From Phycisphaerales bacterium (GTDB lineage: Bacteria; Planctomycetota; Phycisphaerae; Phycisphaerales; UBA1924): a stretch of 56,217 nt of DNA. The notes under the pieces were generated by a model, which saw only the letters and a program-made list of their open reading frames with translations, was not told where the DNA came from and made no database searches. Positions within the stretch are counted from its first letter, which is position 1, and each line of letters opens with the position of its first letter. Below are positions 16,536 to 23,840 of the stretch, one piece after another. The stretch is taken from contig JAJDDM010000178.1 of the NCBI GenBank assembly GCA_029260315.1, positions 1 through 56,217 of the forward strand. The letters run 5' to 3'. A program made the position numbers and the translations under genes.

Positions 16536-16574
16536 CCACGGCAAGCAGAGCCACTGGGGCAAGCAGGGAGCGTG

Positions 16575-16982
16575 ATGGGGAAGGACACGGGCAGCAGGGG
16601 TCGGCGCCAGAGCGAGCTCTCCGATGGGGAGTTGGAGGTGCTGAAGGTGCTGTGGGAGGGGCGCTCCAACACGGTGCGGGAGGTCATGGAGCGGCTGCAC
16701 GCGAGCGGGCGGAAGCTGGCGTACACGACGGTGCTGACGTTCATGAATCGGCTGGAGCAGAAGGGGTATGTCAAGAGCGACAAGGCGGGGCTGGCGTATG
16801 TGTACAGGGCCAAGCGCAGCCGGGAGTTGGTGACGAGCACGAAGCTGAGGGCGATGGTGGAGCAGCTCTTCGATGGGGCCGCCGCGCCGATGGTGTTGCA
16901 GTTGATGAAGAGCGAGAACTTCAGCCGGGACGAGATCGAGGCGTTTCGGAAGCTGATTGACGAGTTGGACGCCGAGGGGTAG
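16575..16982 (+). CDS. BlaI/MecI-family transcriptional repressor
   Basis: 135 residues. A winged helix covers the first ~80 residues: LSDGELEVLKVLWEGRSNTVREV, then the recognition-helix region LAYTTVLTFMNRLEQKGYVKSD. A C-terminal dimerisation helix pair ends ...FSRDEIEAFRKLIDELDAEG. The family represses its own operon until the partner M56 protease triggers its cleavage. The next gene is such a protease, 4 nt away, and two operator-like dyads lie upstream. The ATG at 16575 has AGGGAG immediately before it. No beta-lactamase or PBP gene is nearby, so the trigger here is unlikely to be inferred simply as beta-lactam. Confidence 0.92.
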   Translation: MGKDTGSRGRRQSELSDGELEVLKVLWEGRSNTVREVMERLHASGRKLAYTTVLTFMNRLEQKGYVKSDKAGLAYVYRAKRSRELVTSTKLRAMVEQLFDGAAAPMVLQLMKSENFSRDEIEAFRKLIDELDAEG

Positions 16983-16986
16983 GGCG

Positions 16987-19257
16987 ATGGAGCGTCTGGG
17001 ATTCACCTATGAGTTTCTGTGGGGGTGCGCCCTGGGGATGATCCCGCTGGCGGTTTGTGCATGGTTTGTGTGCGGGATGTTGAGAGATCGGCCGGCGGCT
17101 CGGCATGCGCTTTGGATGGTGGCGTTGGTGTCGTTGGTGTCGCCGGCGGTTCTGGTGGCGGTGGGGGTGCCGCGGCTGCCGGATATTGAGGGATCGAGCG
17201 GGGCGGCGCGGGGCGAGATCGAGCCGGCGGCGTTTGACGAGGTCTCTGTCGCGGCTGATCGCGCGGCGGTTCCGGTGTCACATGGCGCGGAAGTCGTCGC
17301 CGAAGGGCCTGCCTGGACGCGTGCGCCTGCGTCGCCTGTGTTGCTGGAGCCCTGGGAGTTGACGGGGATTGGGCTGCCGAGCGAGATGGGCGAGGGCTCG
17401 GTTGCGAGCGGCGGGTCGATTGCGGGGGCGATCGGGAGCGCGGGTGGCGCGAGGGTTGAGGCCGCTGAGCGGCGGTCGTGGCGGGGTGCGCTGGTGTCGG
17501 CGCGGCGGGCGCTTTTGAGTCTGCCGGCGATACCGCGGTGGTTGTGGGCGGGCGGGGCGATCGTGTTTGCGATCATTCTGCTGCGGCAGTTGAACCGGTT
17601 GCGGCGGATCGTGCGCGGGGCGGAGCTGGCGACGTGGGATGTGCAGCATCAGGTTCGAAGGCTGAGCGGGCGGATGGGGCTGAAGCGTGCGCCGGAGGCG
17701 CTGTTCGTGGGTGAGCGGATCAGCCCGATGATTACATGTGGATTCACGCCGCGGGTGCTGCTGCCTCGGGAGCTTTGGGACGAGTTGGATGGGACGAGCC
17801 GGGAGGCGGTGCTCGTGCATGAGCTTGCGCACCTGCGGCGGCGGGACCATGTGTTGTGCTGGGTCGAGACGATGCTGGGTGTGTTGTATTGGTGGCATCC
17901 GGTGGTGTGGTGGGTGCGTCGGAATCTGCATGAGGACGCGGATCTTTGTTGTGACGCGTGGGTGACGAGTCTTTTGCCTGGGCATCGACGCGCGTATGCC
18001 GAGGCGCTCGTGACGACACGCGAGTTCATTGGGAATGGGGGAGACGGGGATGCGCGGCCCGTTTCCTGCACGCTGGGCATGACCACGGCCCGCGCGAAGA
18101 GGTTTTCCAGGAGATTGTCGATGGTTATGACACGGAAGATGTCGCCGCGTGCGAGCGGGGCGGGGCTGTTGTTGGCGGTTGCGGCGTTGACGGGGGGTGC
18201 GATGCTGACGCCGACGCTGGCGTGTCCGCCTGAGGAGGAGGAGAAGGCGTCGCTTGCGTATCTGCGGGCGGCGGAGCCCTCGGCGGTGGTGTTCATGGAC
18301 GCGACGCCTGCGCCGGCGGTTGCGCCGGGGCTGACGTACAGCGCGCTGCGTGCGCCGCAGGCCGCGGGGCAGCCGGATCGTCGTCGTGCGGCGAGCGATC
18401 TGGAGGCGCGGATGAGCCGTCTGGAGGCGCAGATGGAGCGCCTGGCGAATCTGCTGGAGGGTCGGCGTTCCACGGGCGTTGGCGCGGGGTCGGTGGATAT
18501 CGCGCCGCGGTTCCGGGGGAACCCGCCGCCGCCGCCGGTGCGTCCGGATGCGGCGGGCGGGGAGACGACCCAGCGTGGGTACGCGCTGCCGGAGGGCAAG
18601 CTGGATGCGATGTGGGAGTTGATGGCGAGGCCGGATGTGCCGGTGTTTGTGAGCCGGGGTAAGGGGAACTCGATCGTGGTGCATGGGACGGCGGCGCAGC
18701 ATCGTGCGTTCAAGGCGTTCTGTGACATCATCAATCCGGTGACCGCGAGCGGCGGGGGCGGTGCGCGGGTGGACGAGACTCGTGCGGCTGAGGGCCGTGC
18801 GGTGGGGCGGCGCGGGCGTGCGGCCGAGGCCGGCGCGCATGGCGAGGCGGACGAGGCGAGGCGGCTGTTGAATCGGGCGATCGAGCATGAGAACGATGCT
18901 CGGCGCAGGCAGGGCGACGGGGCCGGCGGGGGGGGGCGAAGCGGCGGTGCCGCGGCGTTCGAGCGGCTGGAGCAGCAGGCCGAGCGGATGATGGAGCGCG
19001 CCGAGATGTTGGAGGAGCGTGGCGAGGAGATGCTCGAGGAAGCCGAGGAGCTTGCGGAGCGCGGCGACAAGGATCGTGCCGAACGGCTGCACAAGCAGGC
19101 GAAGGCGTTGCTTGAGCAGGCGGAGATGATGGAGGCGGAGGCCGAGGCGTTGGAGGAGCGTGCCGAGGCGATGGAGGCAGAGCACGACGACGATTGGGAT
19201 GACGACGATGATGAGTGCGACGACGATGATGATGATGACGGGTTGATTCGTCAGTAG
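16987..19257 (+). CDS. M56 (BlaR1-like) membrane metalloprotease with coiled-coil sensor tail
   Basis: 756 residues. It has N-terminal membrane helices (~10-31, 40-60) and another near 185-202 (WLWAGGAIVFAIILL). The cytosolic gluzincin domain follows, with HELAH at His278 and the downstream Glu in RNLHEDADLCCDAW. A membrane segment near 385-405 (GAGLLLAVAALTGGAMLTP) leads to an external C-terminal region. This region lacks a penicillin-binding domain. Instead it has a Pro/Gly-rich stretch, a short alpha-beta module (~530-590) and a long Glu/Ala/Arg coiled coil (~640-735), ending in a run of Asp residues (about 740-753). The partner BlaI lies 4 nt upstream. The ligand is unknown; the acidic tail could bind cations or positively charged envelope material, which is inference. 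Confidence 0.88.
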   Translation: MERLGFTYEFLWGCALGMIPLAVCAWFVCGMLRDRPAARHALWMVALVSLVSPAVLVAVGVPRLPDIEGSSGAARGEIEPAAFDEVSVAADRAAVPVSHGAEVVAEGPAWTRAPASPVLLEPWELTGIGLPSEMGEGSVASGGSIAGAIGSAGGARVEAAERRSWRGALVSARRALLSLPAIPRWLWAGGAIVFAIILLRQLNRLRRIVRGAELATWDVQHQVRRLSGRMGLKRAPEALFVGERISPMITCGFTPRVLLPRELWDELDGTSREAVLVHELAHLRRRDHVLCWVETMLGVLYWWHPVVWWVRRNLHEDADLCCDAWVTSLLPGHRRAYAEALVTTREFIGNGGDGDARPVSCTLGMTTARAKRFSRRLSMVMTRKMSPRASGAGLLLAVAALTGGAMLTPTLACPPEEEEKASLAYLRAAEPSAVVFMDATPAPAVAPGLTYSALRAPQAAGQPDRRRAASDLEARMSRLEAQMERLANLLEGRRSTGVGAGSVDIAPRFRGNPPPPPVRPDAAGGETTQRGYALPEGKLDAMWELMARPDVPVFVSRGKGNSIVVHGTAAQHRAFKAFCDIINPVTASGGGGARVDETRAAEGRAVGRRGRAAEAGAHGEADEARRLLNRAIEHENDARRRQGDGAGGGGRSGGAAAFERLEQQAERMMERAEMLEERGEEMLEEAEELAERGDKDRAERLHKQAKALLEQAEMMEAEAEALEERAEAMEAEHDDDWDDDDDECDDDDDDDGLIRQ

Positions 19258-19324
19258 TTGAGCGCCACGCGAGGTTCGGCGGCGAGACATGCTCTTGCCC
19301 GTCGGGCCTCGAACCCCAGGCCGA

Positions 19325-19387
19325 GGGGCGATGTCGGGTCGAGCAATCAGGGGACGCCCGCTCGACTCGCCCCCGGCCCTGTTTTTT
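19325..19387 (+). terminator. Terminator after the BlaI-M56 operon
   Basis: Two stacked stems, GGGGCGA/TCGCCCC and GTCGAGC/GCTCGAC, enclose a 15-nt loop. They are followed by CGGCCCTG and six T (19382-19387). An asymmetric bulge separates the two stems. Confidence 0.75.
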
Positions 19388-19466
19388 CTTGGATCCCCGC
19401 GCGGTTTGTGGGGTACATTTGGAGCTGTCGCGGGGGCTTTCGGTGCGCACAAGTGGAGGAAGAGCG

Positions 19467-22400
19467 ATGGGCCATGGGCAGGGACGATCAATGTGGCGGG
19501 CATCGCTCGTGGCGGCGTTTATTCTCGGAGTGCCGGCGTTTGCGCAGCAGGACGATGAGCTGCGTTCGTATTACACGGCCAATGGGCTGTTGCAGCGCGG
19601 GCATTACGAGCTGGCGATCCCGGAGTATCGGGCGTTTCTATCGGCGCACGAGGGGCATGAGAAGGAGGCGACGGCGCGTTATGGGCTGGCGGTGAGTTTC
19701 TTTCGGCTCAATCGGCTGGAGGAGGCGGCGCGCGAGCTGGATGCGTTGATCGGAGAGGACGGGTTTCAGTTCGCGGCGGAGGTGTTGTTGCTGCGCGGGC
19801 ATTGTCATCTCGCCGCGGGCGAGTACGAGATGGCGACGCGGCGGTTCGAGCGGCTGCTCGCGCGGCACGCGGAGCACGCTTCGGCGGGGGATGCGGCGGC
19901 ACTGTTGAGCGAGGCGCGGTATCGGGCCGGGCAACACGAGGGCGTCGATGAGGTCGTGGATTATCTGATCGAGCGGTTTCCGGAGCATGCGCGGCGGGAT
20001 CGCGCGGAGCTGATGGCGGGGCTGGCGGGGATCGCGCGGGGGGATTTCGTGAGCGCGTCGCGGCGGCTTGGGCAGTTGATGGAGCGGTCGCCGGATGGGC
20101 GGTATGCGGACCAGGCGTCGCTGCTTCTTGGGCAGTCGCTGCACCGGCTGGGGGATGAGGCGGAGGCCGAGCGTTGGTACCGGCGGGCGATGGGCCGGGA
20201 GCGCAGCGGGCACGCGCCCGAGGCGCGGTTCGGGCTTGCGAGCCTGGCGTATGCGCAGGGGCGCGTTGATGACGCGCGGAAGCTGCTGGACGAGGTGCTG
20301 CAATCGGGGCAGCCGGCGGGGCGGCAGGTCGAGGCGCGGCTGCTGCGCGGGCGGGTCGCGTTTGATCGCGGGGAGTATGAGGAGGCGGGCGGGCACTTCG
20401 CTGCGGTCGAGGGCGCGGGGGTCCAGACGCTGCGCGATGACGCGGCGTATTGGCTTGCGAAGGTGGATTTGCGCGAGGAGCGACCGGCGGACGCCGCGGA
20501 GCGGTTGGATGCGTTGGTGCGGAGTGCCCCGAAGAGTCAGTTGCTGGGCGAGGCGATGTTCGATCGGGGGGTTGCGCTGAGTAGAGCGGGGGATTCGCCG
20601 GGGGCGTTCGAGGCGTATGAGGCGTTCCTGGATCGGTTTGAGGGGCATGCTCTCGCGGCGTCGGCGCTGCGGATGAACGCGGGGCTGGCGCACGAGTTGG
20701 GGCGGTATGACCAGTCGCTTGCGCTCTCTGAGGATTTTCTGGAGCGGTATCCGCGGCATGAGGCGGCGGCGGATGTGCTGTTCCTGGCGGGTGAGAACGA
20801 TTATCTGAGCGGGCGGTTTGAGGATGCGCTGGGGCGGTATGAAATGGTGCTTGCTGGCGAGCCCGAGGAGGGGCTTGGCGAGCGGGCGACGTATCGCAAG
20901 GGGATGGCGCTGGTGCGGTTGGATCGGTTCGAGGAGGCGATGCCGCTGCTGGAGCGGGTGGCGGGAGATGGTGCGCCGGCGGCGTATCTGCCGGCGCTGT
21001 TTGCGATGGCGGACGGGCTGTTCGTGCGGGGTGCGTGGGCGCGGGCGGAGGAGTTGTTTGTTGATTATCTGGGGAGCGAGGGGGCGGATGGGTCGCTGGT
21101 GGATGATGCGCTGATCAAGGTGGGCGTGGCGCGGATGCGCCAGGACGACCCGGCGGGGGCAGCCCAGGCGTTTGAGCGGTTGCTGGGGGCGCACGCGGAG
21201 AGCTCGCACGCGTTGCAGGCGCGGTTCGAGTTGGCGCAGGTGCTGGTGTTGCTGGATGAGCCGGGGCGGGCGCGGGAGGCGTTTGAGATGGTGCTCAGCG
21301 AGGGCGGGGAGTCGCGGTTTGCGCCGCATGCTCTCAGGCATCTGGGCGCGATCGCGATGGAGGCAGAGGAGTATGAGCTTGCCGCGGCGTATTACGACCG
21401 GCTGAGCGCGATGGGGGGCGATGACGGGGCTTCGGCGCTGCTGCGGCAGGGGCAGTCGCTGCTGGCGGCGGGGAAGGTCGAAGAGTCGCTTGGGCCGCTG
21501 GAGGCGGCGATGGGGGGCGGGGGCGAGGATGCGCTGCGGGCACGGGCGCATCGGGCGATCGCGCTGGCTCGGCTCGAGAGGCACGATGAGGCAGCGAGCG
21601 AGGTTGCGGAGATTCTGGGTGGGCGGCACGAGGCATTGAGCGAGGAACTGGTGCGATCGCTGCGGTATGAGCGGGCGTGGGCGCTGCGGAAGCTGGATCG
21701 GCCGGATGAGGCGAACGCGGCGTATCGGGAGTTGCTGGAGGAGCAGCCGCGGGATGCGACAAGGGCGTATGCGTTGTTGGATCTGGGTGGGTTGGAGATG
21801 GATGGCGAGCGATATGGGGAGGCGGTCGAGCCGCTGACGGAGGCGCTGGCGATCGCGACGGATCTTGGTGACGAGATGGATCCGCGGATCTTGGCGCAGA
21901 GCGAGTATCGGTTGGGTGTGGCGCAGTTCCGGCTGGGGAAGGCCAAGGAGGCGGGGGAGTTGCTGGGCGGGTTTGCGGCGCGGCATCCGCAGAGTCCGTT
22001 GCGGGCGTCGGCGGGGTTGATCGCGGGCGAGGCGCTGTTTCAGTTGGGGCGGTTCGAGCAGGCGAGTCGAGAGCTGGATCGGGTGGTGCGGGAGCACGGG
22101 GACGATCCCTCGGCGATGAACGCGCTGCTGCGGCTGGGCGAGTCCGAGGCGGCGCTGCAGCGCTGGGCGAAGAGCGAGAAGGCGTTCGGCGAGTTTCTGA
22201 GGCGGTATCCGAAGTCGGAGCTCGCGTATCAGGCGCGGTTCGGGCTGGCGTGGTCGCGGGAGAATCAGGGGCAGTACGATGAGGCAATTAGAGGGTATCG
22301 CGAGGTGGTCGCGATGCACAAGGGGCCGACGGCGGCGCGGGCGCAGTTTCAGATCGGCGAGAGCTTGTTTGCGCAGCAGAAGCATCAGGACGCGGTGACG

Positions 22401-22616
22401 GAGTTTCTGCGGGTGGATATTTTGTACGCGGTGCCGGAGTGGACGGCGGCGGCGTTGTACGAGGCCGGGCGGTGCTTCGAGGCGATGCGCCAGGGCGGGC
22501 AGGCGCGCGAGCAGTACGGCGAGGTGATCGAGCGGTTCGCGGACAGCGAGTGGGCGCGGCTGGCGCGCGAGCGGCTGGACGCGATCGCCGCGACGGCGCG
22601 GCGCGGGGGCGAGTAA
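19467..22616 (+). CDS. Exported giant TPR protein (CpoB/YbgF-like position)
   Basis: 1049 residues. The signal peptide (MWRASLVAAFILGVPAFA, cleavage near residue 26) is followed by TPR-like helix pairs along almost the whole length. Typical units are LEEAARELDALI, YEMATRRFERLL, FEEAMPLLERVAG, GRAREAFEMVL and YGEAVEPLTEAL. No transmembrane helix follows the signal, so it is periplasmic. It lies 57 bp upstream of exbB/tolQ and should be co-transcribed. The position matches that of periplasmic TPR partners in Tol-Pal and related systems (CpoB/YbgF), but the protein is about four times longer, so a scaffold role is inferred. The start was chosen at 19467 because GGAGGAAGAG precedes it; Met9 is an alternative. 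Confidence 0.87.
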   Translation: MGHGQGRSMWRASLVAAFILGVPAFAQQDDELRSYYTANGLLQRGHYELAIPEYRAFLSAHEGHEKEATARYGLAVSFFRLNRLEEAARELDALIGEDGFQFAAEVLLLRGHCHLAAGEYEMATRRFERLLARHAEHASAGDAAALLSEARYRAGQHEGVDEVVDYLIERFPEHARRDRAELMAGLAGIARGDFVSASRRLGQLMERSPDGRYADQASLLLGQSLHRLGDEAEAERWYRRAMGRERSGHAPEARFGLASLAYAQGRVDDARKLLDEVLQSGQPAGRQVEARLLRGRVAFDRGEYEEAGGHFAAVEGAGVQTLRDDAAYWLAKVDLREERPADAAERLDALVRSAPKSQLLGEAMFDRGVALSRAGDSPGAFEAYEAFLDRFEGHALAASALRMNAGLAHELGRYDQSLALSEDFLERYPRHEAAADVLFLAGENDYLSGRFEDALGRYEMVLAGEPEEGLGERATYRKGMALVRLDRFEEAMPLLERVAGDGAPAAYLPALFAMADGLFVRGAWARAEELFVDYLGSEGADGSLVDDALIKVGVARMRQDDPAGAAQAFERLLGAHAESSHALQARFELAQVLVLLDEPGRAREAFEMVLSEGGESRFAPHALRHLGAIAMEAEEYELAAAYYDRLSAMGGDDGASALLRQGQSLLAAGKVEESLGPLEAAMGGGGEDALRARAHRAIALARLERHDEAASEVAEILGGRHEALSEELVRSLRYERAWALRKLDRPDEANAAYRELLEEQPRDATRAYALLDLGGLEMDGERYGEAVEPLTEALAIATDLGDEMDPRILAQSEYRLGVAQFRLGKAKEAGELLGGFAARHPQSPLRASAGLIAGEALFQLGRFEQASRELDRVVREHGDDPSAMNALLRLGESEAALQRWAKSEKAFGEFLRRYPKSELAYQARFGLAWSRENQGQYDEAIRGYREVVAMHKGPTAARAQFQIGESLFAQQKHQDAVTEFLRVDILYAVPEWTAAALYEAGRCFEAMRQGGQAREQYGEVIERFADSEWARLARERLDAIAATARRGGE

Positions 22617-22673
22617 GGAGCGGCGCTTGCGAGGGCGTTTTGGTTGGGTCTCACAGGGACGGAAAGACACGCG

Positions 22674-23414
22674 ATGATTGATTTTCTTCAGGCCTTGATC
22701 GCCCAGGAAGCCGCGTCGGGGAGCACGTCGCTGTGGGAGCTGGCCAAGAAGGGCGGGCCGATGATGATCCCGATCGGGATCTGCTCGCTGGTGGCGCTGG
22801 CGGTGGTGTTCGAGCGGATGGTGACGCTGCGCCGGACGAACGTGATCCCGACGGGGTTCATGAAGGGGTTGAAGAAGACGCTGAGCGAGACCGGGGGCGA
22901 GCGGGAGGCGGTGCTTGCGTATTGCAACAAGAGCAAGAGTCCGATCGGGCGGATCTGCGCGGCGGGGCTGAATCGGGCGGGGCGGTCGATCGAGACGATC
23001 GAGAAGCGGATTACCGAGGCGGGCGAGCACGAGATTCTGCGGCTGCGGAAGTATCTGCGGTCGCTGGCGGTGATCGCGAGCGTGTCGCCGCTGCTGGGGT
23101 TGACCGGGACTATTTTCGGGATGATCCGGGCGTTCCAGACGGTGGCGTTCAGCGGGGAGGCGCTGGGGAAGACCGAGCAGCTCGCGGAGGGGATCTATGA
23201 GGCGATGGTGACGACGGCGGCGGGGCTTCTGGTGGCGATCCCGGCGTTGATTTTTTATAACTGGCTGTCGTCGAAGATCGACCGGCGGGTGGCGGAGATG
23301 GACCATGTGAGCATCGAGTTCGCCGAGGAGTTTATGGCGAGCAGCGAGCAGAACGGGGAGCCGGAGTCGCTTCCCCTCAAGAGTGAACTGAAGCGTTCAA
23401 AGGCGGAGGCGTAG
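22674..23414 (+). CDS. ExbB/TolQ/MotA-family proton channel
   Basis: 246 residues with three membrane helices: about 28-48 (MIPIGICSLVALAVVFERM), 128-150 (AVIASVSPLLGLTGTIFGM) and 172-195 (TTAAGLLVAIPALIFYNWL). The last two have the family signatures LLGLTGTIFGMI and EAMVTTAAGLLVAIPA, including the conserved Thr residues that line the proton path. With ExbD it would form the inner-membrane stator that couples proton flow to periplasmic work. The stop is directly adjacent to the exbD start. The ATG at 22674 was chosen as the start of the conserved N-terminal region; a TTG ten codons earlier is the only alternative. The Shine-Dalgarno is weak (GGAAAG). Confidence 0.93.
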   Translation: MIDFLQALIAQEAASGSTSLWELAKKGGPMMIPIGICSLVALAVVFERMVTLRRTNVIPTGFMKGLKKTLSETGGEREAVLAYCNKSKSPIGRICAAGLNRAGRSIETIEKRITEAGEHEILRLRKYLRSLAVIASVSPLLGLTGTIFGMIRAFQTVAFSGEALGKTEQLAEGIYEAMVTTAAGLLVAIPALIFYNWLSSKIDRRVAEMDHVSIEFAEEFMASSEQNGEPESLPLKSELKRSKAEA

Positions 23415-23828
23415 ATGCTTTTGAAGCGCCAGTTGCAGGAGCTCTCGCCGAACATCGATCTCACGCCGGTGATCGATATCGTATTTCTGCTGTTGATCTT
23501 CTTTCTGGTGGCGACGACGTTTGCGCAGCAGGAGCGGGAGTTGAAGGTGACGCTGCCGGAGGCGGCGAACGCCGGGCCGATCTCGGCGGCGCTGCGCGAG
23601 GTGGTGATCAACGTGGATAGCGCGGGCACGATCATCGTCTCGGGGCGGGAGATGAGCGATGAGGACCTGCGGACGCTGGTGCGCGAGGCGATCGAGGCGA
23701 ACCCCGAGCAGAAGGTGACGGTCCGGGGCGATACTTCAGTTAACTACGGCCGGATTACGCAAGTGCTGGACATTTGCAAGGGCGAGGGTGTGATTGATAT
23801 TTTTCTGGACACCGTGCCGATCGGTTGA
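23415..23828 (+). CDS. ExbD/TolR-family protein
   Basis: 137 residues. There is a single membrane helix at residues 14-38 with the essential proton-binding Asp21 in the pattern LTPVIDIVFLLLIFF, and a periplasmic domain with the usual ExbD beta/alpha pattern ending DTVPIG. It starts immediately after the exbB stop (TAG ATG), so translation is coupled. Only one ExbD gene is present here. It would form the rotating or moving core of the ExbB channel and contact the periplasmic linker of the transducer encoded next. Confidence 0.93.
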   Translation: MLLKRQLQELSPNIDLTPVIDIVFLLLIFFLVATTFAQQERELKVTLPEAANAGPISAALREVVINVDSAGTIIVSGREMSDEDLRTLVREAIEANPEQKVTVRGDTSVNYGRITQVLDICKGEGVIDIFLDTVPIG

Positions 23829-23840
23829 TGGGAGCGACAG

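Larger units (their letters stand above)
16237..16574. other. Intergenic region with palindromes and BlaI control region
   Basis: 338 bp. The left half holds a cluster of palindromes (16277-16345). The middle holds two BlaI-type operators (16410-16467). The right half holds a REP-like hairpin (16517-16535) inside the leader of the BlaI gene. No protein-coding frame is convincing. Confidence 0.6.

Noticed and set aside
16575-19257. A beta-lactam resistance locus
   Set aside because: BlaI and an M56 protease are present, but the penicillin-binding sensor domain and any beta-lactamase or PBP gene are missing.
19638-23306. A 1222-codon open frame on the minus strand opposite the TPR/exbB genes
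   Set aside because: It is Arg/Pro/Leu-rich with no domain, and is a mirror of strongly biased codons in the real genes on the plus strand.
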